Part shown: one piece after another, positions 1 to 10,332 of the stretch
How positions within the stretch are numbered: position 1 is the first letter of the stretch
Layout: every line of letters starts with the position of its first letter
Source: Brachypodium distachyon
Taxonomy: Eukaryota > Streptophyta > Magnoliopsida > Poales > Poaceae
Direction: 5' to 3'
Assembly (NCBI RefSeq): GCF_000005505.3
Contig: NC_016132.3
Span: 10,354,001-10,418,000, forward strand
DNA: 64,000 bases
The notes under the pieces: generated by a model
Databases searched by the model: none
Told to the model about the DNA's origin: nothing
The model's input: only the letters and a program-made list of their open reading frames with translations
Position numbers and translations under genes: made by a program

Positions 1-393
1 TTCACCAGGGGCAACATCCCGGGCCGGTCCTTCAAGGTGGAGTGGAAGCGCGCGCTGGCCATGGCGAGCCCCCGGCGCACCACGGCGCCGCCCCGCGCCG
101 CCACGGCGCTGGAGCTGCTCCGGATGTGCAGGGAGCTGCAGGCGCGGTTCGAGGAGGTGGAGGCGCCGCTGCTGGCGGTGCACGGCGGCGAGGACACGGT
201 GTGCGACCCGGGGTGCGTGGAGGAGCTGCACAGCCGCGCCGGGAGCAAGGACAAGACGCTGCGCGTGTACCCCGGGATGTGGCACCAGATCATCGGCGAG
301 CCGGAGGAGAACGTGGAGAAGGTGTTCGGCGACGTCGTCGACTGGCTCAAGGCCCGCGCCACGGCCGCCGGAGCCGGCGCCGGGCTGCAGTAA
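1..393 (+). CDS. 3' end of caffeoylshikimate esterase / monoacylglycerol lipase-like alpha/beta hydrolase (partial)
   Basis: The frame is open from base 1 to the TAA at 391-393, giving the last 130 residues of an alpha/beta-hydrolase; the start lies outside the window. The visible part holds the C-terminal catalytic residues of the Hydrolase_4 (serine aminopeptidase S33) fold: the Asp in LLAVHGGEDTVCDP and the His in YPGMWHQIIGEPEEN. The nucleophile elbow would be upstream. The wording matches plant caffeoylshikimate esterases / monoglyceride lipases, which cleave caffeoyl-shikimate in lignin synthesis or hydrolyse monoacylglycerols; the two cannot be told apart from this part. The tail ends in an Ala/Gly-rich stretch and the sequence is strongly GC-biased at third positions, as usual for grass genes. 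No lesion is seen. Confidence 0.85.
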   Translation, partial: FTRGNIPGRSFKVEWKRALAMASPRRTTAPPRAATALELLRMCRELQARFEEVEAPLLAVHGGEDTVCDPGCVEELHSRAGSKDKTLRVYPGMWHQIIGEPEENVEKVFGDVVDWLKARATAAGAGAGLQ

Positions 394-476
394 GAAGTTG
401 TTGGGTCACGCGTTCCGCGTGAGTCGTGTCAGGTAAGTATATTCAGGTACATGTGCCCGTGATATCCGGTGAGATC

Positions 477-497
477 GTGTGTGTGTGTGTGTGTGTG
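477..497. repeat. (GT)n microsatellite
   Basis: About ten uninterrupted GT units lie just downstream of the hydrolase stop codon, probably in its 3' UTR. Confidence 0.9.
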
Positions 498-1493
498 GCC
501 CGTGGCGGATTCTTGTACGAGCGCAATAAGAACATGTGGACGCGACTTGTTTGATGGAATGTGATCTGGTCCTGGTGTGTATCCTCCGGACAATCCTCGT
601 CCCTGCAACTGGCCATGGCTTCTCTTCTCATGAATGTTGAATGGTCATGGGTATTCATTGTAGCCATGGTTGGTCAGTTGGGTGGATAGTGGGGCTGCTT
701 TTATCTCCGTGTTAATTCCTATCTGCCATCTTCTGAATTGCGGTTTCAATTTCTATATCCGAAGAGTTTCAAGTTTCTTCTTGCATTCGTATGCATCTCC
801 AGTAGGATATGTAATATCAAACAAATACAATACAAAATATAATTAATTAATTGTAATCTTAATGATATCAGTTTGGTGTTGCATAGGAGTATGCTTATGT
901 TTTGAGCTTTTTTAGGATAGACCGGTACTCCTTCACAGAAGACAGGAGTACCAAGAATATCTGTCCGTCGGTTTTCTTGGACTTTTTTAGCCTCGTCAAC
1001 CTCGATTCTATTCGAATTGAGATCTATCCGGCCGCCCGCCTCACCACCCGCACAGTGAGATCGATCCGGCCGTCCGCCGCCGACTCGCTCCAGGATCGTA
1101 TCTAGCTTCGCTAGCCATGGACTCGCTCTTCTTGATGTTTCCCCTCGACCGGACATCAATCCATGCATCAGAGGCATCCCCGGCCCTTTTGCACATGCGC
1201 ATGGTGCGGACCTCCACGCCCAGCAACCGGACGCCGGCTGCAAGGGGCATACACATCCCAGGCACGCAGAACCAACATAACGTGGATGGAACCATGCAGA
1301 GCGTCTGATTTCGGGGTTTGGGTTTGCCGTAAATTAATGGGGGTTGAAGTATGTACTTCTGTTCGTGTTCGTATACGGATGAGCAATCCATATTATTTTT
1401 ATTGAAGTGATTTATCGTGTTGATTAATTGAGTAGTAATAGGTAAACTACAATTTTGATTACGGATTTACCCCTAACAGCAAGGTACTTCCTA

Positions 1494-1567
1494 GTTTTAT
1501 CAGGTGGTACTTCTTTTGGTTTGTGTTGGAGTTTTATCAGGTGGTACTTCTTTTGGTTTGTGTTGGA
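1494..1567. repeat. Perfect 37-bp tandem duplication
   Basis: A 37-bp unit beginning GTTTTATCAGGTGGTACTTC occurs twice head to tail (1494-1530 and 1531-1567) without a mismatch by eye, so the duplication is recent. Confidence 0.9.
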
Positions 1568-1774
1568 GTGCCAGACAAAATTAACCGTTGGATCTCGACG
1601 AATAGACGGTCCATAATAATTTCGCAGTACCCTAAATAGCTCTATGCTTTTTCCTGCAAGGTCGGTCAAAATTGATGGAATATGATTTGGACAACCTCAA
1701 ATCAAATGGATAGACATATATTATCTGCGGAAATGTAGTAATTCTGCGAACAGCGCTCCAATCCTCTGGAGCTT

Positions 1775-2300
1775 CCATCGTATGCTCCTATCGCTCGCAC
1801 ACGGCATAGCTCAGTACACAGGACAGGACCTCACGGGCCACGGCACGGGAACGAATGGATAGGGAAAGTGTGGCGGAGGATACGAGGGGGGATTGCGCAG
1901 ACGATTAGCGGAGTACTAATCTCCTGTTAGCTCTATGTAACCCTGTATCAGAAGGATACTTACTCCTTACGACCAAATATGGATGCACTATATTTTTAAT
2001 GTGTGCAGATACATGTAATATCTCGACAATTAATTGTAACCGGAGTGAGCAGCCGATTTCTCTTGCAACTTTCCCCGCAACCTAGCAAACAAACAATGCT
2101 GCCTTGTGTTACCTTTCGACCAAACGGAAATTGCCATGGACTTCTGTATTCATAGTTCTTGTCGGCTTAAAAGCTGCTAATGATAGCGACCTGTCTGGCA
2201 GCATAGCTGGCGCAGTCTTGGGATCCCTTCAGGATTACAAAAGTAAGCATATTGCACCGAGGTTCCATACTCTCTGTATCTCGCGAATTAAACATAGCGC
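1775..2300 (+). repeat. Diverged segment repeated at about 18.99-19.48 kb
   Basis: Several blocks recur in the same order and orientation near 19.0-19.5 kb: GGCATAGCTCAG, a GATTA.CGGAGTACTAA block, CCCTGTATCA.AAGGAT, and a stretch around 2150-2230 ending in GCGCAGTCTTGG (GCGAAGTCTTGG in the other copy). No protein domain is recognised. Without the gypsy element the copies would be only about 4 kb apart. Confidence 0.6.
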
Positions 2301-2344
2301 CGTGCGTGAATCCAGTCATAACATGCTGCAGTTTGGAAGAGCAC

Positions 2345-2875
2345 GATCTTTTTTTTAGAGGAAGGAGCACTGGCTCCCGATTTCGTTACAGAAATCAGAG
2401 TAGCAAGTTCAGTTATCTAGAGGTTCAAACTGATGAAACAGTGCCAGCGATCACACAGGATCGGAAACAAAACAAGCAGCCATCATTATTACACAAATCT
2501 CAGCTACAGCAACTAGGAGTTCTTGCCACGTACAGGTACACAGCTCATCCTGGACCCAGACGCCTGAAGCCCCAACCATGCGATGTGTTCTGAGCTTCAC
2601 ACTCAACTTGCTTCATCTATGTGTTCTGGCGCAAATTCTCCTTGTGACCTTGTCTTTAGGTTTCTGAAGGCCTGTCCAGTAATCAATCCTCTAACACATA
2701 GAGAAAACTACATTAGTAGGATCTCCCTGGAAATTTACGTTGAAAGCAAACATCATTTCTGGCTTTCCAGATGACCAACATAATGCAGCTACACCGACAA
2801 GCACTGAACGTGGAACAGTATCGAAGAATGTCCTGCTCCATTTACAGACTTCATCTATGTTCTTAGGATAACTAT
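2345..2875 (-). mobile_element. LINE (non-LTR retrotransposon) 3'-end fragment
   Basis: On the minus strand this reads as the degenerate C-terminus of a plant LINE reverse transcriptase, with patches such as LVGVAALCWSSGKPEMM and YWTGLQKPKDKV broken by stops and shifts. The plus-strand T-run at 2349-2356 corresponds to the poly(A) end of a minus-strand element, the expected structure of a 5'-truncated LINE. The assignment rests on family resemblance only. Confidence 0.5.
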
Positions 2876-2889
2876 GAAAAAAAACATGC

Positions 2890-3006
2890 TACTCCCTCCG
2901 TCTCATATTAAGTGACTCAAATTTATCAAAATATGGATGTATCTATGTCTAAATAACGTCTAAATACATGTAATAGAAAGTCACTTAATATGGGACGGAG
3001 GGAGTA
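2890..3006. mobile_element. Stowaway MITE
   Basis: A palindromic element of about 117 bp with termini CTCCCTCCGTCTCATATTAA and its near-perfect complement ending GGGACGGAGGGAG, flanked by TA on both sides. This is the Tc1/mariner-type Stowaway hallmark. Confidence 0.93.
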
Positions 3007-3129
3007 CTATTCTCCATACAAACTTAGCAGTCGGATAGGAAGTGAGACAAAATCTACTTCATCTATGTTCTTAGCATAACCTTAACACAAAATCTACTTA
3101 AATATATCTAATTTGCATTACCCATTCCA

Positions 3130-3707
3130 GAGGTGTGCTTCATATATTTGTTCTTGAGAAAAGACCGGCACAGGGCCAGTTTCAATTTCCAACCTCCACA
3201 ACCATTTACGTGCGGGTGGAGCCTTCACATACCCTTACCCGCTACCTTTGAGTTTACCCGTTACTTGTATCCATACCGTCCGACCAATGAGTACAACTTT
3301 TTTTCCATACCCATCATCCGTCAGGGTAGACGAGTACCCGCAGATAAAAATACCCATGTTAAAATTTGATCACATAGTCGTAAACAACAACAGATTCCTT
3401 TGAAAGAACATCATATTTTGTTTTCAAAAATTGAAGCAATCTTGTCATAAACAACGCTGTATTAGCACATTGTAAACAATAACAACAGATAAAAATACAT
3501 TATATCGTTCAAATCGACAACACATCTTTATCTTTACACTTATAAAGATCTGAGTTGGTGGTCGTGAGTTCACTCCAACAAGACTACCCCTTAATGGCTA
3601 CGGACTCATCTAATTGCGACTCATTTTATACGTATCATGATCTTTTGGCTATTCTTGATTGGTTCTGATGACTTTCAAGATAAATTTTTTTTCAAAAATA
3701 ACATTTT
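3130..3707. mobile_element. Older DNA transposon split by the gypsy element (left part)
   Basis: The segment is rich in TACCCG / GGGTA motifs (3210-3355), as is 17160-17340 on the far side of the gypsy insertion, which ends in CCCATTGCCATCCCTA. This pattern of subterminal TACCCG motifs and a TAGGGATGGCAA-type terminus resembles grass hAT-like non-autonomous elements. The left terminus is not preserved. Confidence 0.4.
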
Positions 3708-3712
3708 GAGAT
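3708..3712. repeat. Target-site duplication GAGAT (left) of the gypsy element
   Basis: GAGAT precedes the left LTR and GAGAT follows the right LTR at 17032-17036. A perfect 5-bp duplication is standard for LTR retrotransposon integration and fixes the element ends. Confidence 0.9.
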
Positions 3713-4625
3713 TGTTGTTGTTCTCGACAACAATTAGAGTAAAGGGTGCCAATGCTCGATGTCAGAAGTGCGGGTATAAAAGTAGGGCGTGTACGCTGGC
3801 CTTATAGCGAAGGTCGCCGTACACTTGGACAAGTTGACACGTCGATTTTTTTTTAATAGGTTCGGTCGACCCTACGGGTACGACTTAATCCTATGTTAGG
3901 AAAAGCTTCGAGGGGGTGGTTAGCCAGGTGCTTGGGCCGAGCGGATCTTCCCAAGCCACCTTTAGCGAGAGATTCGTCGGGGCCACCTCGTACTTGGACC
4001 GAACGCGTCTTTCCAAGTATCAAGGTTAAGATACCCTCGGAACTCTAACCCAACCCCTTCTCCTTCGAGCCCGTGCCAACCAAGGTTAGCTCGGAGCCTC
4101 GAAACTAGAGTCTCCTAGAAGGCTTCCTCGAGGCCGGTCGACTTTCAGTCGAGAGCGGCGCGCGAGAGCGAACCTTAGAGGGAGCACTCTAGCCCTCTCC
4201 CCTTGAGTTTATTCAAGTTGAGAGTTAATGGTACATGGCCCCATGGGGAGGTATTTATAGCCTAGGGGTTCATGACAAAAGACCATGGCTACCCTTGAGG
4301 GAGAGAGAAAAGTGGGGGCAAAATAGTAAAAGTAGCTTCTTGGTCCATAGCTTTTGTGTGCACTATGAGGGGGAAGTAAGTGTTGGTACATGGTTCACCA
4401 TGGACCAAATGCCTCATCCCCACACCTTTCTTGCCTCCTACTCTAACTCATTTGACCCTTTGACCATGGCATGAGAGGTTTGACTTGTTGACTTGTCTTC
4501 CTTTGCCACGTAGGATTGACTGCGCCACGTTGGCGTCTTGACTCGTGCTTGGGAAATGTTGACTTGGTCGTCGCCACGTAGGATTTACGGCCCGGCCCAT
4601 ATAAGGATTTTATTTTACTACAACA
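3713..4625 (-). repeat. Gypsy LTR (left; 3' LTR of the minus-strand element)
   Basis: Starts TGTTGTTGTTCTCGACAAC and ends TTTACTACAACA (TG...CA ends). It aligns throughout with 16128-17031. A TATAAATA on the minus strand (complement of TATTTATA near 4252-4259) is a candidate U3/R promoter and is conserved in the other LTR. Confidence 0.92.
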
Positions 4626-4637
4626 GTAGCCCCTTGA
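4626..4637 (-). other. Polypurine tract of the gypsy element
   Basis: On the minus strand the sequence abutting the 3' LTR reads TCAAGGGGCTAC followed by TGTTGTAG. A short G-rich purine tract directly before the LTR is the expected plus-strand primer site. Confidence 0.6.
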
Positions 4638-5373
4638 GCTGGAAGCATTGAAAATGCCTTCGGGTCAACCTTCGAGGCGAGACTCTTGAGTCTTGTTCTT
4701 GTATTCGCAATGGTGTCTTTGATGAATTCTCTGGCTGGCTCCCTTGTGAGAAACAGAGGTACTTGGTGGTTTTCCTGCAAAGAATATGAGCCTTGGAGGC
4801 ATTGCGTGGAAATTCCATGCCCAGGGCGAATTTCTCTGCGAGAAATCGAGTTTCGGGGGGTATTCTAGCAAAAACCGGGACCCTAGGGGCCTCTCTGCGA
4901 GAAATCCGGTGTCCCGGAGGACTTTTTTGCAAAAATCAGGGGCCCTGCGGGCCTCCCCAAAATTTCTGGGGTCTTATTGGCAATTTCCCCAAAATCCTGG
5001 GTTTTCTACAAAATTCGCGAAACCGGCCAGCCGCGCGGGCTAGCTAGGCCGGCTTTACGCGCGTGCGGGCGCGAGGTGGGCCGGATTCTGGGCCGCCTTT
5101 GGGTGCGCCACCTTCTCCTTTTTTTTACTGTCCGACTTCTTGGGCCACAGTTGGGCTTCGGCCCAGCTGGGCCCGATATCGGTTCGGGGTTAAGTGGAAG
5201 ATCCGACGAATGAGGGCGCCCCTTAGCCCTAGATCGGACGGCCTCGGGATCGCCTTCAACGTCGGTACGGCCAGGGAAAGGTGGCGGTCAAGCCGACCAC
5301 CTTTTCCCCTTTGTCCCTTCGCCGACGTCACCATAGGTGACGAGGGGAGCTGCTGCTCCGGTCGGGGCCACGC

Positions 5374-5392
5374 GGGGGGGGGGGGGGGGGGG
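5374..5392 (+). repeat. Poly-G run, 19 nt
   Basis: Nineteen consecutive G on the plus strand inside the non-pol part of the gypsy element. Such runs are prone to slippage, so the exact length may be an assembly value. Confidence 0.9.
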
Positions 5393-5531
5393 CTCCCCTT
5401 TCCCTCCTCCCCTTCTTTTTGGAAAGAAAGCTTGTCCATTTGCTATTTCCATCGGCCTTGGACTGGAGAGAGAACGACGATGTGTCGCCGGGGGATTTGT
5501 TTGGACCCGGACGCCTAGGAGCTTGTTGGCC

Positions 5532-5538
5532 TATAAAA
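5532..5538 (+). promoter_or_regulatory. Candidate TATA box for the antisense gypsy gene
   Basis: TATAAAA in the context GGCCTATAAAATGGAGACC lies about 1.07 kb upstream of the antisense gene's ATG at 6600 and on the same strand. The interval would contain a 5' UTR and at least one intron, since TTTTTTGTAG precedes the ATG. Motif and position only; no transcript evidence. Confidence 0.35.
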
Positions 5539-5939
5539 TGGAGACCTTGGACACTGTGAAGCTTCACACCATACTCGTTTGGTTTGCCCGGTGCCAAAGA
5601 CGCGCTCGGCAGCATCCGGCATTCCTTCAAGAGCTTGGTGTAGTAGGGAGCTCCACAGGGGCATTAGCCACTTCATAGCAGCGACTGAGGTCGCGTTGGT
5701 TGTCGAGGCACAGCCGCGGAAGCTCTGCGTTGTGGAGTCTTCGTGGGGTCGTGGAGCACGCCCGCGGCCGCTCGTAGAGAGGTGTCGATCGTCTCTTCAA
5801 GTTTTCTCGGCGGATCTTCATCATCGGCCACGTCCTCCTTGCTCGTGTGAAGGTGAGGGAGCTTCATCACGTGGGTCTCAGTGTCTTTGGCCGCCGAGGA
5901 TCCTTGCAGGATTTCAGTCGAACACCCTTGGTTCACCGA

Positions 5940-6350
5940 GCGGGCGACATGGCCAGGAACACGCCGCAAGGTCGCGGGCGCGGCCGCGGCGTGTCGAGGC
6001 GGGGGCGCGGCGCCGCATAGTTCGGGCACGGTCGTAGGCGTGCCACGGTGTCTTTGCACCAAGGTGCGGGAGCAGCTCGGCATGGCATAGGCGCGGCACG
6101 GCGCGGGCATGGCCGCGGCACGGCGCGACACGGCGCGGGCGCGGCACGGCATGGTGCGGGCGCAGGCGCAGGCACGAGGGCGGAAGGGCGTGGGAGCAGG
6201 CACGAGCAAGGCGCGGCGTGGGCGCTGCACGACGCGGGTGTAGGCGCGGCAAGGCTCAGGAGCGGGCACGGCAAGGCGCGAGCGCGGCACGGCAAGGCAA
6301 GGCGCGGGTGTGGGCGCGGCACAGCATGGCACGGACGCGAGCGTGGCATG
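5940..6350. repeat. GC-rich degenerate minisatellite in the gypsy element
   Basis: About 400 bp built from imperfect copies of GGCGCGGGC(A/G)CGGCA-type units of roughly 12-20 bp. It creates long spurious open frames on both strands with Arg/Ala/Pro/Cys-rich translations. It lies between the candidate promoter and the start of the antisense gene. Confidence 0.8.
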
Positions 6351-6599
6351 CAGGCATTTTGCCAAACACCCCGCGGGTAAGGACTGCGGCTCTCCTCCTG
6401 CCTCTATTTTTTTCTGAGCGTAGGTGGGCCGAAAGGTAAGTGGGCCGGCGGCCAGGGGGCTTTCGGCCTTCCCCTCCCTTGCGCGGGCAGAGGATTTTGG
6501 CCCAAGGAGCTTGGCTCCTTCCCACCTTTTTTTTTTGCCGATTCCTTTCGGAGTTTTACCGCATTTTGCTAATTCTTGCCGGATCTTTTTGTAGGTGAG

Positions 6600-9044
6600 A
6601 TGGCAGGACCCGATGTCGAGCGTCCGGTTGTTGAGCCGTCGAGGGGGTCTTCTGCGGCGTAGCTTGCGGCGAACCGACCATCACAGAAGAAGAAGGTCTC
6701 CTTCCGCCCTCGTGGTGGCCCTCCCTTGGTTCCGACAACGCCGGTGGACGGTGGAGGTTGGGCACACGACCACCTTCTCCCTTCGTCAATGAGTCCCGAG
6801 GATCTTGCCCAGCTGGAGGATGCGGGATACTTTCCCAAGGGGGACGGTATCCTGCCCGATGGCGAGGAGGTGAGGCTCGACCAGCAGCGACGTCCGGGAT
6901 GCATCGTGGCATTCTCGGCTTGGTTCCACGCCGGCCTGTGTGTGCCTGTTCATCCCTTCTTGCTGGAGTTTCTGGAGACGTACTGCATCGAGTTGGCCCT
7001 GCTTCACCCGTCGATGATCGTGAGGTTGAACGTTTTCAGGTGGCTATGTGAGACGGCGCTTCACGAGGAGCCGTCGATGAAGCTTCTGCTGTTGTACTTC
7101 ACCGTGGAGGTGAGGGAATTGCTCACCCCGGACGGCTTTGCTCTGAGCGCCTTTGGTTCGATGAACCTGAGGCTTCGTTCCGGCTTTGGGGACGACTTCC
7201 CGCTCATGCCGGGGAAGAGCGCGGAGAGGTTGTTCGTCAAGTGGGAGTCCCAGTGGTTTCTTCTTCGGGCCTCAAAGGCCCGTCTTCGGCACACGGGTGA
7301 TCTCCCTCGGCACTCTGGGGCTGGTGGCCTTAGGGAGGTGTCTCACCCGGCGATCCTCGGTCGGCCGACCTTTGGAAGATGGCCAAGATCAAGGAGGTGT
7401 CCGCCGAGAGGAGCTTTCGTGACCTTATGGAGGAGATGGCGATGGCAGGGCGCTTCATGATGAGGAGTCGTCCGAGGTCCGAGATTGGGATCCCTCGATC
7501 TTTCTGTCCTCCACAGCTCGTCACCGCACGTGAGTGGCACTCCTCTGCCCTTCGTGTTTTGATTGTTTTCCCTTGTGAAGGTACTTAACAATTTTGGCTT
7601 GCCTTTTTCAGGGACGTTTTCCAAGGAGAGGGCGGCGTTGTGGGCTACGCAGCTGATAGGTCCGTATGGCAGACTGGAGCACCGCGACTACGAGACCAAG
7701 ATCAGCGAGGGTGGATGCCACAACATCATCGCGAAGTGCTTCGGGAAGATGTTGCCGATGCGACAAGACCCGAAGCTTGGTCGCCTTCTCTGAGTAGACG
7801 ATCGCTACTCCCGTTTGGCTACACCGTCGATGTTGGCGGTGGGGTCCAAGTTACGGGACTCTTGCGGGAAGGCGAAGGTGGGAACGGCGGTGCTGGGCTG
7901 GGTGGTGCCTATTGCGCCGGTCCCCAAGATCCCTCGTCCGTCGAGTGGATGCAAGAGGAACGCTCCACCGACTCCTTCTCCTTCTCTTGACTACGCCCCG
8001 ACGGATTCGGCGGATCCCGTCGTGGGCGAGTCGAGGTCCCCCCTGAGGGTGACCTTGGACCTGCACATGAAGGGGAAGATTGGACTTGAGCAAGTTCTTC
8101 CTCCTTCAAGTCACGAGGTTGAGGCTTTCACTCGCGAGACGGGGCTTCGGCTTCGGAGCGACTCGGTGGTGGAGTTGTCGACCAGAGCCAGCGGTGCGGG
8201 CGTCCAGGTGTTCTCCATTGGTCGCGAGTGTCCCGAAGAGGATGCTCCTACCTCAGGTGAGTGCCCTTCTCTTTTGGTCATGTCATTCTTTTTCTGAATG
8301 TTTTTGACATGATCTCCTTGGTTTGCATTTAGGTGCGAGGGTCGCGAAACCCGAGGTTCTTGAGGGCGAGCCCCCGACTCAAACGAGGGACGGAGCACTT
8401 CCAACGATCAAGGATGGAGCGAGAGACCCTTTCGTGACACTGGAGCTGGTGAGCATCCGTGACGTATCTCCCTCGGTCCTTCGTGTTAGCTTTGTGCTAA
8501 CTCCCTCTTCTCTGTAGGTGAGGGTTTGGTCGAGGCCGTGGGTGCCCTTCCTGCCCTCAAGAGTCAGGTGGGGGCGCTTTCCGCTTCTTTGGACATGGAG
8601 ATATCCAAGTCTACCCTTTCCTTGAGCGAGTTGGCTTTGGAGAGAGTGCGGCGCGAGGCCGTGGAGGCTGAGCTTTCTCGCGTTTCGGTGGAGACCAGGG
8701 CTCGACTTGTTGAGGAGCGCCAGAAGGACGAGATTGCGAGGACCCATCGAGTGGAGGAGGACTTGGTGGTGGCCAACCTTGATAGGGAGCATGCCCGTGC
8801 GGAGGCTGCTTCTCTCAAGGTGGAGTTGGCGGCAGCAGGTGACGGCCCGATGCTTGCTCCTCGTGCTCCCCCTCCTCCGGATCATCGTCCTGAGGTGGTT
8901 TCACTTTTACTTGCTCAGGCCACCGAGATTCAGGAGACGGTGATTTGCTTGAGGAGTGTTCCCCAGCCGGATCTTCCTCCGTGTCGTACGGTGGATGAGG
9001 CGAGCAGGGTGCTTACTTCTCAGGTGGAGCTCATTGTACCGTGA
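6600..9044 (+). pseudogene. Antisense extra gene of the gypsy element ('putative gypsy type transposon' domain plus coiled coil), degenerate
   Basis: The gene runs opposite to gag-pol. ATG at 6600 follows an acceptor-like TTTTTTGTAG; the frame meets TAG at 6660 and then stays open to about 7270. It encodes the conserved block (MSPEDLAQLEDAGYFPKGDG, then FHAGLCVPVHPFLLEFLETY) matching the Pfam family 'putative gypsy type transposon' (PF04195). Later coding pieces sit in other frames around 7380-7590 and 7640-8250. A clear coiled-coil segment at 8526-9044 is rich in Glu, Arg and Ala heptads. Intron-like GTGAGT...TTTCAG / TTTAG / CTGTAG boundaries occur near 7529-7610, 8260-8332 and 8450-8517. 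The function of this family is not established. The stop and frame changes make it a pseudogene here. Confidence 0.65.
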
Positions 9045-9375
9045 AGAAGTGCCTCCTGAGTACAGGTGCCCGACTTGTTTCGTCGGCGGTGCCGGGATGA
9101 GTGGACTTGAGGGTGAGATATCTCACGGCGCAAAGAAGTTTCTAGCGGACCAGGGTGCTCCTCTTCGTGCTCAGGCTTGACGCTTCGTGCATTGCCTTGA
9201 GCCCACTCTTCAGAAGGGTGATGATGAGGTGTGAGCCTCGTCGCCCTCGGAGGTGGTGATGTACCTCAGCTGCTTAGTTATGCGATGTTGCATATCTCCA
9301 CTTGACTTGGCCTCATGGCTAGCATGTTTAGGCTCTTAGTCATAGAGGTTGTAAGACAGCTTTTTTGTTGTGTTT

Positions 9376-9495
9376 CATGCTTCACTATGTAGTCAACATT
9401 ATCGGAAATGTTAACTTAGCTCAGCATGTATTTCTCATGTTTCACCATGTAGTCGACATTATCGGAAATGTTAACTTGGATCAACATGCGTTTCT
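9376..9495. repeat. Approximately 60-bp tandem duplication inside the gypsy element
   Basis: Two adjacent similar units each contain ATTATCGGAAATGTTAACTT and CA.CATGTAGTC. They lie between the antisense gene and the end of pol. Confidence 0.75.
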
Positions 9496-10332
9496 TGGAG
9501 TACTATATTTCCTTCTTGTGAAGTACTATATTTCCTCAGTTTATACAGCTCACGATCGTTCGCTATGATTGCACTTTTGTGTTATCAATTGCTATTGCCA
9601 ATGGGATACGACTCGGCTTCGGCGCCTTAGGCCATGGTTACGAGCCATGGGTCCTAGCACCCTTGTGAGGGTCGCTATCGATGTGCCGGTAGTGATCCGG
9701 TCATTTCGACCTGCCGTTCGGGAAATTTCATGCGGAATTTTCCCTCTTCGAACTTCAGGAAGCTATGCTTTCCCGCGATTACTATGGAGCCTTAACCTGG
9801 TTACTATCATGCAGGCCCGTCATGGAAAATCGTCTCGCACACGGGTAGCACGGTTCTCCGAGGTAAGTAAGATCATGCATAACTCACTTACTTACGGTTC
9901 CCCTTAAATGTGTTTTAAGGAGCTTCCGGCCCTCGGGGGACTTGGTTCTACTTGGTGGATGGCCTCGAGGCACGTTAGGATCCACCAAGGAACAAGTCGC
10001 TAGTAGCGACCTATGTCTGTGGACATTTTTAGAGGATGCTCGGGCCAACGGAGGCCTTTCTGCGTTCCTCGGTGAGCGGCACGGGGGCAGCGGCTCTTTT
10101 ACGACGACGAGTCGTGTTAGTGTCTCATGTCACTCTTAATTTTTCCTCAAGGACTTGCTTTATTGATTCTTACTTCGTTGTCTTAAGGTATGGCCCGATA
10201 GGCGCTTACAAGCCTTATGTACACGCGGCCTCATTGGCGCTTACGATCCCTCAAAGTTTCATAAGGGAAAGGCCGGTTGGGCGCTGATAGTCTCCTTTTG
10301 GGAGCAGTAAGGATTGCCCTTGAAGGTCCTCT

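Larger units (their letters stand above)
394..1774. other. Intergenic, downstream of the hydrolase gene
   Basis: No gene is supported here. It holds the 3' UTR, a GT microsatellite (477-497), a 37-bp tandem duplication (1494-1567) and AT-rich sequence. Small open frames on both strands lack domain or splice support. Confidence 0.6.

Noticed and set aside
5673..6365. 230-codon minus-strand frame rich in Pro, Ala, Arg and Cys
   Set aside because: Produced by the GC-rich minisatellite; other frames over the same bases are equally open.
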